20,714 nucleotides of DNA from JBBQWZ01 sp043788745. GTDB lineage: Bacteria > Acidobacteriota > Terriglobia > Bryobacterales > Bryobacteraceae. The notes beneath the pieces were generated by a model. The model had not been told where the DNA came from. It did no database searches and saw only the letters and a program-made list of their open reading frames with translations. The DNA lies in contig JAYVTO010000029.1 of NCBI GenBank assembly GCA_043788745.1, positions 1 through 20,714 on the forward strand, read 5' to 3'. Positions 7,160-14,591 of the stretch are shown here, piece by piece (position 1 is the first letter of the stretch; every line of letters starts with the position of its first letter). A program made the position numbers and the translations under genes.

Positions 7160-7375
7160 ACTCAAGGAGCGGTTCTGGCTGGTTTGTTTCTGGCCCTCTA
7201 AAAATTGATCCGATAGTCAATGTCATGGAGCCCGGCTCGTATGAAGTGCCGGTGTGCAAGCTCCCGGCGGCCTCGGCCGCCGATGGAGACGCCTTAAGGC
7301 ACTCGGAGGGTTCCCCCCTGTGGTCTTTGGGGTCAATGACGGGGGTTGGTACGGCTCGTTGGTATCGCTCCTACT
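7160..7375 (+). ncRNA. ssrS: 6S RNA
   Basis: The segment shows the conserved heart of 6S RNA: GCCGGTGTGCAAGCTCC, an apical hairpin GGCGGC-CTCG-GCCGCC, then GGAGACGCCTTAAGGC. It parallels the Escherichia coli order of a GGTGAGCATGCTC strand, a hairpin and a GAGAAGCCTTAA strand. The outer ends also pair: GGAGCG (7166-7171) with CGCTCC (7366-7371), giving about 206 nt, a normal 6S length. The parts between would form the central bubble that mimics an open promoter and binds RNA polymerase with the housekeeping sigma factor, lowering transcription in stationary phase. Its position, 15-20 bp before ymdB, suits known neighbourhoods in which 6S lies close to ygfA, rny or ymdB. Exact ends are estimated. 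No terminator separates it from ymdB, so the mRNA may run through. Confidence 0.85.
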
Positions 7376-7390
7376 CTAACATTCGTTCGA

Positions 7391-8170
7391 ATGAACATCC
7401 TCTTCATTGGTGACATCTTCGGTTCTTGTGGCCGGGGTCTGGTGGCGCGCCACCTCGCCGACATCAAGGCGGAACACAAGATCGACTTCGCCATCGCCAA
7501 CGCCGAGAACGCCGCCGGCGGCTTCGGCATCACGCCCTCGATCGCAGACGACCTGTTCGGCTACGGCCTGGACGTGCTGTCGGGCGGCAACCACATGTTC
7601 GACAAGCGGGAGATCTACGAATACTTCAAAAAGCACCCGCGCATCCTGCGCCCCGCCAACTACCCTGTCGAACTGCCCGGCGCGGGCGTCGTCAAGGTGG
7701 AAGCGAAGAACGGCGTCGAAGTCGCGGTGATCAATCTGATGGGCAAGGTCTACATGCCCACCGTCACCGAATGCCCCTTCCGCAAGGCGGACGCGATTCT
7801 CGCCGCGATGCCCGATACCAAAGTACGCATCGTAGACTTCCACGCCGAGGTCACCAGCGAAAAGGTCGCGATGGGGTGGTATCTGAACGGCCGCGTTTCC
7901 GCCGTGGTCGGGACCCACACCCACATCCCGACGGCCGACGCGCGGGTGCTCGACAAAGGCACCGCGTATCAGACCGATCTCGGCATGACGGGACCCTACG
8001 ATTCGGTGATCGGCGTCGAGAAGGAGATCGTCCTCCAGAAGTTCCTCACCGGGATGCCAACGCGCATGGAAGCCGCGCAGGGCATGCCGGAACTGCACGG
8101 CGTCGTCATCGACGTCGACGAGACCACCGGCCAAGCGCGGTCGATCAAGCGCGTCGCAAGTTACGGCTAG
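7391..8170 (+). CDS. ymdB: YmdB-family metallophosphoesterase (2',3'-cyclic nucleotide phosphodiesterase)
   Basis: A 259-residue protein, the standard family length (TIGR00282). It begins MNILFIGDIFG, and the metal ligands of the family are in place: D8, E39-N40 (NAENAAGG), N67-H68 (SGGNHMFDK), H151 (DFHAE) and H176/H178 (GTHTHIPT). Family members hydrolyse 2',3'-cyclic nucleotides with a di-iron centre. In Bacillus, YmdB influences RNA levels and multicellular behaviour. The ATG at 7391 fits the conserved N-terminus exactly, so upstream in-frame starts are unlikely. There is no Shine-Dalgarno sequence, and the start codon lies inside the small palindrome CATTCG-TT-CGAATG (7380-7393). It follows the 6S RNA directly, with no rny beside it, unlike the common rny-ymdB order. 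Confidence 0.93.
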   Translation: MNILFIGDIFGSCGRGLVARHLADIKAEHKIDFAIANAENAAGGFGITPSIADDLFGYGLDVLSGGNHMFDKREIYEYFKKHPRILRPANYPVELPGAGVVKVEAKNGVEVAVINLMGKVYMPTVTECPFRKADAILAAMPDTKVRIVDFHAEVTSEKVAMGWYLNGRVSAVVGTHTHIPTADARVLDKGTAYQTDLGMTGPYDSVIGVEKEIVLQKFLTGMPTRMEAAQGMPELHGVVIDVDETTGQARSIKRVASYG

Positions 8171-8236
8171 CGGCATTTCGCCGAAATTCGAGACGCGGTT
8201 CTGAAAGCGCGTCCCGGTCAGGTTAACGTGCTTGCA

Positions 8237-8262
8237 CTCCCTTGAGCCGCCCGGCAGGGAGG
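8237..8262 (+). promoter_or_regulatory. hairpin that covers the ribosome-binding site of the esterase gene
   Basis: CTCCCT (8237-8242) pairs perfectly with AGGGAG (8256-8261). Inside this stem a further GCC-GCCC-GGC stem forms after a three-base bulge. The second arm contains most of the GGGAGG Shine-Dalgarno sequence (8257-8262) of the gene starting at 8270. The structure would hide the site in the mRNA, so translation might depend on a factor, temperature or upstream ribosomes. The function is inferred from pairing only. Confidence 0.4.
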
Positions 8263-8269
8263 CTAGCAG

Positions 8270-9184
8270 ATGGCATACAATGCCAGAACGATGCTGCGTA
8301 CCTTCTTCAAGCTGTTGACCCCGTTGTTCCTGCTGCCTGCCTTCGCCTTCGCGCAGGCGCTCGAATGGGGCGCGAATCTCGCCAACGACTACGTCACCAC
8401 GCCCAACATTACCTATGTCACGGCGAACAACTATGCGGCCAAGCTCGATGTATACCGGCCGCGCGCGGCCAATGCGCAGGCGCCCGTGCCGACGCTGATC
8501 TACATTCACGGCGGCGGCTGGGTTGGAGGATCGAAAGAGGGCGCGTTCTTCCAGACGATGCCCTATCTGCAAATGGGCTGGGCCGTCGTCAACGTCGAGT
8601 ACCGGCTGGGCGCCGTGTCCCTCGGACCGGCAGCCGTCGAAGATTGCTTGTGCGCGCTCAAGTGGGTGGTCCGCAATGCCAAACAGTATGGCTTCGACAG
8701 CAACAAGCTCGTCATTACCGGAAACTCGGCGGGCGGCCATCTTTCGTTGACGACAGGAATGCTGGGCGACACGGATCTGCATCGCGAGTGCCCGGGCAAC
8801 GAGCCGCTCAAAGTCGCGGCGATCGTCAACTGGTACGGAATCACCGATGTCGTCGACCTGCTCGATGGCACGAACCAGAAGCCCTACGCCGTGGCGTGGC
8901 TGGGCAGCCTGCCTAACCGAAACGAGATTGCCAAGCGCGTCTCGCCGCTTGAATATGTCCGCACCGGCCAGCCGCCCGTGATCACGATCCACGGCGACGC
9001 CGATCCGACGGTACCGTATCAACACGGCGTTCGCCTGCATGTCGCCCTCGAAAAGGCGAAGGTTCCGAACAAGCTCATTACCATTCCAGGAGGCAAGCAC
9101 GGCGGCTTCCCGGCGGCGGAGAACGTGCGCGCCTTCACGGCGATCCGCGAGTTCCTCGCCGCTCAGGGCTTGCCAATCAAGTAA
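8270..9184 (+). CDS. secreted alpha/beta-hydrolase (BD-FAE/HSL-like esterase)
   Basis: A 304-residue protein. The ATG at 8270 has GGGAGG seven bases upstream. Residues 9-29 form a signal peptide (hydrophobic LLTPLFLLPAFAF, cleavage after A-Q-A), placing the enzyme in the periplasm or outside. The esterase/lipase fold is clear: oxyanion-hole motif HGGGW at 80-84, nucleophile elbow GNSAG at 151-155 (Ser153), acid Asp245 in HGDADPTVPY, and His277 in KHGG. Enzymes of this group deacylate polysaccharide side chains, feruloyl esters or short-chain esters, and the exact substrate cannot be read. It lies 99 bp after ymdB and 38 bp before the membrane protein gene on the same strand. The 99-bp gap contains a GACGCG/CGCGTC hairpin and the stem that covers its ribosome-binding site. 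Confidence 0.88.
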   Translation: MAYNARTMLRTFFKLLTPLFLLPAFAFAQALEWGANLANDYVTTPNITYVTANNYAAKLDVYRPRAANAQAPVPTLIYIHGGGWVGGSKEGAFFQTMPYLQMGWAVVNVEYRLGAVSLGPAAVEDCLCALKWVVRNAKQYGFDSNKLVITGNSAGGHLSLTTGMLGDTDLHRECPGNEPLKVAAIVNWYGITDVVDLLDGTNQKPYAVAWLGSLPNRNEIAKRVSPLEYVRTGQPPVITIHGDADPTVPYQHGVRLHVALEKAKVPNKLITIPGGKHGGFPAAENVRAFTAIREFLAAQGLPIK

Positions 9185-9222
9185 CGCTGCTGATTGACTC
9201 AACCACTGGCGTAATTCAGAGG

Positions 9223-11013
9223 ATGCGACACTCGAAGGCGATGGGTCTTCTTCCGGAGACGCGCGTCGAACAGGCGCCCGTGATTGCGCGCGGCTGGCTT
9301 GCCGTTGCGTTCGTCGTGCTGATCGCGGTCTTCTTCGTCTTCAATCGCGGAGCCTACAAGGGCTATTTCCCCGACGACGACCTCGATAACATGGGGCACG
9401 CGCGCGGCCTCGACACGAGCTACCTCGTGAAGAAGCTGCTGTCGCCCGCGCTCGACCCCAACAACTTCCGGCCAGCCGCATTCAGCTACTACTTCGTGCT
9501 GGAGCGCGCGGCTTCGTTTCAATTCGGCAAGTACATCGCCGTCCTGCACGTGATCCATCTTCTGAACGCGTGGCTGCTGTGGTGTTTCGCGCGCCGATTG
9601 GGCTTGAGCATCTGGCAGGCTGGCGCGGCGGTGCTGTTCTTCGCGCTTCACATGGCGGCGTTCGATATTTATTGGAAGCCGATGTACATCTTCGATCTAC
9701 TCTGTGGCACGTTCGCGCTCGCGACGTTGAATCTCTACGCGCGCGGCTGGCTGCTGAGTTCGATCGTCACGTTCTGGCTCGCGTTCAAATGCAAGGAGAT
9801 CGTGATTCTGCTGCCGCTTGCGGTGACCGCGTGGGAGTGGATGTTCGGCCCTGGCGGGCGAGCAAAGTATACGCGCCTGGCACCGTTCTATCTCATCTCT
9901 CTGTGTTTCGGATTGCAGGCGCTATCGGGCAATCAACAAACCAGCGGAAACTATCATCTGCAGTTCAGCGGCGGCGCGATCGGGAAGTCGCTGCGCTTCT
10001 ATTCGTCGGAATGGCTGCTGGTGCCGAAGCTCGGCATGGGCGTGGCGCTATTGCTGCTGTTCTCGCGCGACAAGCGGATTCGACTCGGGCTCATACTTCT
10101 GCTGCTGCCCTCGGCGCCGATGCTCTTACTGCCGGAGCGCCTGTATGCCGCGTATATCTACGTTCCGCTGATCGGTCTCGCAATCGCTCTTGGCACGCTG
10201 GTTGAAGGCCGCGCCGGAATCGTAGCGGCACTGGTATTCTTCGCCGCGTGGCTGCCATGGGATCACTCGGTGATGCGCGAGAAGCGCAAGGCGGCGCTCG
10301 CGGCGGCGGACGAAGCGCGAACCTGGGTCGACAGCGCCGTGCCGTGGGCGAAAGCACATCCCGCGATTACGACCTTCATTTACGACGGCGCGCCGGTGAG
10401 CATGAATCGCTGGGGACAGCGCGGCGCGCTCAGCAATCTCGGCAACCCGCGGGTGGAGGCCGAGGTGTTTCCGGCCGACGGTGATTTGAAGGCGGCGATC
10501 GAGAAGCTCAACCTCGCCGTGCTGCTCTGGGATCCAATCAGGAAGAGCATTGCGATCGTCGAGCGCACGCCGCAAACGCCCGATGCGAGCGCCATCACCG
10601 TCAGCCCAACGATGCCCATCTGGCAATTCGGCCAGGGGTGGATGGGACGCGAAGGGCGCTATCGATGGTCGAAGCCATCGGCATCGGCGCGGCTGCTACG
10701 GCCGGTTGGTGCGCGCGAGTTCTCGGCGATAGTCAACGTTTCGCAGGCCTATCTCGACGCCGTCAAAGAGAGCGAGTTGACCATTCTGCTGAATGGGGAA
10801 GAGGTGGTTCGGCAGCGGTTCACGAGCTCCGGCTGGCTCACAAAGCGTTGGGCAATTCCCGAACGCGCCGCGGGCGTGGTGGACGTGCAGTTCAAGGTAT
10901 CGCCGATCTTCCATCCCAACGCGGAAGACAAGACGATCGAATACGGGCTGCCGTTCGCCGGATTCGGATTTCCGGGAACCGCTGGCGCTAGCGGTACAAA
11001 CCCCGCTCCCTGA
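9223..11013 (+). CDS. polytopic membrane protein, possibly GT-C-type glycosyltransferase
   Basis: A 596-residue protein. A hydrophobic segment at residues 24-40 is followed by an acidic loop, FPDDDLDNMGHA (49-60). Eight or more further membrane helices run to about residue 350, and a soluble C-terminal part of about 240 residues follows. A first extramembrane loop carrying clustered Asp is the hallmark of GT-C glycosyltransferases that use lipid-phosphate sugars, such as ArnT/PMT-like enzymes. The fit is suggestive but no complete signature is visible. The C-terminal region looks beta-rich and may be periplasmic. ATG 9223 directly abuts AGAGG, which is too close for a normal Shine-Dalgarno site, so ATG 9241 (preceded by GAAGG) is an alternative. 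The 3' end overlaps the convergent nadD gene by 26 bp. Confidence 0.75.
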   Translation: MRHSKAMGLLPETRVEQAPVIARGWLAVAFVVLIAVFFVFNRGAYKGYFPDDDLDNMGHARGLDTSYLVKKLLSPALDPNNFRPAAFSYYFVLERAASFQFGKYIAVLHVIHLLNAWLLWCFARRLGLSIWQAGAAVLFFALHMAAFDIYWKPMYIFDLLCGTFALATLNLYARGWLLSSIVTFWLAFKCKEIVILLPLAVTAWEWMFGPGGRAKYTRLAPFYLISLCFGLQALSGNQQTSGNYHLQFSGGAIGKSLRFYSSEWLLVPKLGMGVALLLLFSRDKRIRLGLILLLLPSAPMLLLPERLYAAYIYVPLIGLAIALGTLVEGRAGIVAALVFFAAWLPWDHSVMREKRKAALAAADEARTWVDSAVPWAKAHPAITTFIYDGAPVSMNRWGQRGALSNLGNPRVEAEVFPADGDLKAAIEKLNLAVLLWDPIRKSIAIVERTPQTPDASAITVSPTMPIWQFGQGWMGREGRYRWSKPSASARLLRPVGAREFSAIVNVSQAYLDAVKESELTILLNGEEVVRQRFTSSGWLTKRWAIPERAAGVVDVQFKVSPIFHPNAEDKTIEYGLPFAGFGFPGTAGASGTNPAP

Positions 11014-11548
11014 CGTAGGCGAGCACGGCGGGCGGCAAGTCCGCGGGCGCTACGCCGCGCGCCAGTTCCGCGCGAATCTCGGATGAGGAAACGGGCAGAG
11101 CGACTGTTTCCAACCGTCGTACGCGCGCCTCCGGAATCGAACGAATCACGTGGCCCGGTCGCGTGACGACGAGAAACTCGACACGCTGCGCGACGTCTTC
11201 CCAACGGTGCCAGGTGGGCAACTCTTCGAACGCGTCGGCGCCAATCAGAAAGAATAGTTCGTCGCCGGGGGCGAGCGTGTTGCCGACATCCTCGACCGTC
11301 AGGATCGAATAGCTCTTGCGCTTGCCTTGCTCGAGGCGCGAGACTTCGAAACGCGGCTCCGCGCGACAGGCGAGTTCGACCATGCGCAGCCGGTCGTCAT
11401 ACGAGGTTCCAGCGTGCTTGTGCGGCGGATTGCCAGCCGGCACGAACAGGATGCGATCCAGTTGAAACTGATGCAACGCCTCCCTTGCGACCGCCAGATG
11501 CGCGCCGTGGATGGGATCGAACGTTCCTCCAAAGATCGCGATCTTCAC
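10988..11548 (-). CDS. nadD: nicotinate-nucleotide adenylyltransferase
   Basis: A 186-residue protein that joins nicotinate mononucleotide and ATP to give deamido-NAD in NAD synthesis. The start is MKIAIFGGTFDPIHGAHL, the nucleotidyltransferase signature; the usual H-x-G-H reads H-G-A-H here (H14, H17), a mild change. FVPAGNPPHK (substrate loop), an LIGADAFEELPTWHRW block and the C-terminal VSSSEIR (ISSTxIR motif) complete the family pattern. The length is typical. The start is GTG at 11548 with GAGG eight bases upstream. The GTG overlaps the TGA of the waaA-lpxK gene (GTGA), which points to translational coupling. The frame is open further upstream, but only this start matches the family N-terminus. 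No rsfS (ybeB) follows, although it often accompanies nadD. Confidence 0.94.
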   Translation of the reverse strand: MKIAIFGGTFDPIHGAHLAVAREALHQFQLDRILFVPAGNPPHKHAGTSYDDRLRMVELACRAEPRFEVSRLEQGKRKSYSILTVEDVGNTLAPGDELFFLIGADAFEELPTWHRWEDVAQRVEFLVVTRPGHVIRSIPEARVRRLETVALPVSSSEIRAELARGVAPADLPPAVLAYVRERGLYR

Positions 11549-13896
11549 GGAATCAACCTCAGGAATTCGGCGGCGCGTTCCATTTCGATGCGCACGGGCA
11601 GCCAGTAGGCTGGCAGAGGAGAGAGTTGTTCCGCCGCGCCGGCGGGCAGGTTGAGCATGTCTTTTTCCGTGGTAACAATCGCCTCCGCGCCTGCGTCCGA
11701 GGCGCGGCGCGCGAGCCGTTGCAATTCCGCCGGACGATAGGGGTGATGGTCGGCGAATCGCCAACGATAGCAAATTTCGACGCCCAGTTCGCGCAGCGTC
11801 TGGAAGAACGCGGCCGGATTGCCGAGTCCGCAGAACGCGGCTACTTTCCGGAAGGCGAATGGCGGCTGCGTGCCGATCGATTGCCAACTTCCAGCAACCG
11901 TGCGCGCGCGGAAGACGGGCGCTTGCGGATTGATGGCGCGAATACGAGCCTCGATGCCAGTAAGCGGAACTCCGGGCTGCGCGCGCGTAATGATGACGGC
12001 GTCGGCGCGGCGCAGCATGTTGACGGGCTCACGAAGGCGGCCCCGCGGCAGCGTGTGCCCGCCACCAAATGGGTCGAGCGCGTCGATCAGAATCACTTCG
12101 AGATCGCGCTTGAGGCAACTGTGCTGTAAGCCGTCGTCCATGACGAAGACGCAGGGACCGAAGCGCTTGGTGAGTTCGACGCCCGCCTGATAGCGGTTCG
12201 CCGCGATCCCAACGTGCGCATGGCCATCGCGCACCAGCATTTGCGCCTCATCGCCAGTCACCTCCGAGGGCGCAAGTTCACCGGCCGCAATGATCGTGAC
12301 GCTGGCCGGTGAGCGGCGTTTGTAGCCGCGCGTCAGAATAGCAGGATTGCGTCCCGCGCGATCCAGTTGTTCGACGAGCCAACGCGTGACGGGAGTCTTC
12401 CCGGCCCCGCCCGCGGTGAGGTTGCCGATGCTCACGACGGGGCGATCCAGTTTGCACGCGCTCGACTCCAGGCGATAGCGATTCCAGCGCGCGCCAGTCC
12501 GCCAGAGAGCGGCCAGCGGAGCGAGCAAGCCTCGGCGCCACAATGGGGCAATTGGCTCCGAGAGCGATTGCTCCCACTGCCCGGCGGCGGCAGTTGCGAT
12601 CGTCTCTACAGCGCCGCGACTGCTCTGCGCAACGCCGCGTGCCCGCTCACCGACGCCGCCGTCCGTCGTGATCGAGCGATCCACCGCGGCCGTAAGCTCC
12701 GATGCGCTCGCGATTTCGATCATCGCGTTCTGTTCGCGGAACTGCTCCGCGATCGCAGCGAAGTTCTGCATGTTCGGCCCCACGAGGATGGGCTTGCCGA
12801 AGAACGCCGGTTCCAGAATATTATGGCCTCCGCGCCGCGCGAGCGTTCCGCCCATGAAAACGACGGTCGCGAGCGAGAAGAGACCGGCGAGTTCGCCGAT
12901 GGTATCAAGCAACAGAACACCCGGCAGCTCGAGCGTCGTGTTGTCACTGAGTTCGCTACGCCGGACGAAGGGAATGCCCGCGGCCCGAAGTTTTTCCGCG
13001 GCGAGATCGAATCGCCCGGGCCTGCGCGGCACCAGAATCAAAAGCAAGCTTGAATGCCGCGGGGCCAGTTCGGCGAACGCGGAAAGCACGGCGTCATCTT
13101 CGTCAAGATCGTTGGCATCGAGCGGCGGCATCGTGCTGGCTGCGATCCAAATCGTTGCCGGCTGCGCGCGCGCAACAAGGGCCTGAATCTCCGGAGCCAC
13201 GCTCTCGCGGGGCGTGAAGTCGAATTTCAAGTTACCGCCAAGATGCAACGACGCAGCGGGCGCACCGGTGTCGAGATAGCGCGCACGATCGGCTTCACTT
13301 TGCACGTAGATCGCATGCGGCTGCGCAAGCACGGGCCGGAAGAACCAGGCGAGGCTGCGGTAGCGAGCGGCGCGCCGCTCGGAGATGCGGCCGTTGGCGA
13401 TGAGCAAACGCGCTCCGCTGCGGCGGGACTCGCGATAGAGGTTCGGCCAAATCTCGGTTTCAAGCACCAACACGAGCGCGGGGCGCAGCGTGCGGAGGAC
13501 GCGGCGAACGCAGGAAATGTAGTCGATCGGAGCGAAGAAAATGCCTGCTGCAAGGCCGCCGAGAATCTTCTCCGCGATCTCGCGGCCGGCAAGCGTCGTG
13601 ACGGAAACATAGACGGGACCCGGCAGGCTTTTGATGAGTGTCGCAGCCGACATCACTTCGCCGACCGACACGGCGTGCAACCAGACAGCACCCGGAGCCG
13701 TCCGCTTAAAGGACCGTGGAAGAAAGCCCAGGCGTTCGGAAATACCGCGTAAGTAGCGGCGATCGCGCGCGACACGGAGCAACAGGTACAGTGCAACAAT
13801 GGGAGATCCGAGGAGCGCGAGGAAGGAATAGAGGAAGTAGATGCGGCGAGTCCTAATAACTTTCTTGAGTATATCCGTTCTGTTCGCGACGGTCAC
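11545..13896 (-). CDS. waaA-lpxK: bifunctional Kdo transferase / lipid A 4'-kinase fusion (WaaA-LpxK)
   Basis: One continuous frame of about 783 residues. Residues 15-440 are WaaA (KdtA): an N-terminal membrane anchor (YFLYSFLALLG...), the catalytic Glu80 in HAVSVGEV, ETEIWPN near 146-152, and GGHNILEP near 356-363 for CMP-Kdo binding. Residues 445-783 are LpxK: the P-loop SIGNLTAGGAGKTP (489-502), LTRGYKR, and the DDGLQH motif (587-592). LpxK phosphorylates the tetraacyl-disaccharide to lipid IVA, and WaaA then adds Kdo to that product, so consecutive steps are fused, in reverse order. Both act at the cytoplasmic face of the inner membrane. The nearest conventional start upstream of the conserved N-terminus is GTG 13896, which overlaps the opposite gene by 56 bp; ATT or ATC starts nearer the anchor cannot be excluded. 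The stop overlaps the nadD start. Confidence 0.92.
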   Translation of the reverse strand: MTVANRTDILKKVIRTRRIYFLYSFLALLGSPIVALYLLLRVARDRRYLRGISERLGFLPRSFKRTAPGAVWLHAVSVGEVMSAATLIKSLPGPVYVSVTTLAGREIAEKILGGLAAGIFFAPIDYISCVRRVLRTLRPALVLVLETEIWPNLYRESRRSGARLLIANGRISERRAARYRSLAWFFRPVLAQPHAIYVQSEADRARYLDTGAPAASLHLGGNLKFDFTPRESVAPEIQALVARAQPATIWIAASTMPPLDANDLDEDDAVLSAFAELAPRHSSLLLILVPRRPGRFDLAAEKLRAAGIPFVRRSELSDNTTLELPGVLLLDTIGELAGLFSLATVVFMGGTLARRGGHNILEPAFFGKPILVGPNMQNFAAIAEQFREQNAMIEIASASELTAAVDRSITTDGGVGERARGVAQSSRGAVETIATAAAGQWEQSLSEPIAPLWRRGLLAPLAALWRTGARWNRYRLESSACKLDRPVVSIGNLTAGGAGKTPVTRWLVEQLDRAGRNPAILTRGYKRRSPASVTIIAAGELAPSEVTGDEAQMLVRDGHAHVGIAANRYQAGVELTKRFGPCVFVMDDGLQHSCLKRDLEVILIDALDPFGGGHTLPRGRLREPVNMLRRADAVIITRAQPGVPLTGIEARIRAINPQAPVFRARTVAGSWQSIGTQPPFAFRKVAAFCGLGNPAAFFQTLRELGVEICYRWRFADHHPYRPAELQRLARRASDAGAEAIVTTEKDMLNLPAGAAEQLSPLPAYWLPVRIEMERAAEFLRLIP

Positions 13897-14458
13897 GTTC
13901 GCGGGCGATGAAAAAGAGAAGGCGCGATTCTCGCCGGGTGGGCCGGGCCTGTACAAAGGGACCGAGACGCACGAAGGCATCGTGATGGCGGCTGTGCCGT
14001 ATATCAGCGCGGATCAAACGCGAGCCGCATTCGGCAAGCTGAATCCGAACGAACACGGCGTGCTGCCGGTGCTGTTGATTCTCGAAAACAAGACCGGCAA
14101 GGCTTTGCGATTGGATCTCACGACCGAGTACATCGACGTCACCGGGCGCAAACTCGAAGACACGCCGGCGCGCGACGTGCCGTACCTGCGGGGGCCCAAG
14201 CAGCCGAAACTGGTCGAAGAGTCGCGCTTGCCGAAGATTCCAGGCGTCGGCGGCAAGAAGAAGAATCCGCTACTGACGTGGGAGATTGAAGGCCGGGCCT
14301 TCTCGGCGAAGCTGCTGCCTCCAGGTGAAACGGTTTCGGGGTTCTTCTACTTTCAGGCGCGGCATGAACCGGGATCGAGACTTTATCTGACCGGCATTCG
14401 GAACGCGCAAAGCGGAAAAGAGTTTTTCTACTTCGAACTTCCGCTTGAAAGCCAGTAA
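13841..14458 (+). CDS. small exported protein of unknown function
   Basis: A 205-residue protein that I do not recognise. Residues 1-21 form a clean Sec signal peptide (MRRVLITFLSISVLFATVTFA, cleaved before GDEKEK), with no lipobox Cys. The mature part begins with a charged Gly/Pro-rich stretch, then a segment with alternating hydrophobic residues (VLPVLLILENKTGKALRL...YIDVTGRKLEDTP) typical of an Ig-like beta-sandwich. It ends with LPPGETVSGFFYFQAR and LTGIRN, again beta-type. GAGGAAG stands four bases before the ATG, a good ribosome-binding site, and this supports the gene as real. It is head-to-head with waaA-lpxK and their 5' ends overlap, so the two must share or exclude promoters. The function may be envelope-related, by position only. 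Confidence 0.8.
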   Translation: MRRVLITFLSISVLFATVTFAGDEKEKARFSPGGPGLYKGTETHEGIVMAAVPYISADQTRAAFGKLNPNEHGVLPVLLILENKTGKALRLDLTTEYIDVTGRKLEDTPARDVPYLRGPKQPKLVEESRLPKIPGVGGKKKNPLLTWEIEGRAFSAKLLPPGETVSGFFYFQARHEPGSRLYLTGIRNAQSGKEFFYFELPLESQ

Positions 14459-14514
14459 GCATAAGGAGGCTGGCGGCAAGCCGCAAGGCGTCAAAGACGG
14501 TTACGGCGCGTTTC

Positions 14515-14543
14515 GTGCCGACCGGGAGTGTCCGTCCCGGCAC
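14515..14543. terminator. hairpin between convergent genes, possible bidirectional terminator
   Basis: GTGCCG (14515-14520) pairs with CGGCAC (14538-14543), and an inner CCGGGA/TCCCGG can form instead. It lies in the 133-bp gap between the converging exported-protein gene and the ribonuclease J gene. There is no clear T-run, so the strength is uncertain. Confidence 0.35.
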
Positions 14544-14591
14544 AGGGAGCACATTGGCAAGGGCATGGGGCTCTACCGCGTGCAGGAGCCG

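Noticed and set aside
7376..9202. A 608-codon open frame on the minus strand opposite ymdB and the esterase
   Set aside because: It is the antisense shadow of two genes with complete catalytic motifs, and its translation is rich in Arg, Gly, Val, Asp and His without any domain. Long antisense frames are normal in GC-rich DNA.
11545..11887. A longer nadD starting near 11887
   Set aside because: The frame is open, but the extra 113 codons overlap LpxK and do not belong to the family, whose N-terminus starts exactly at the GTG 11548.
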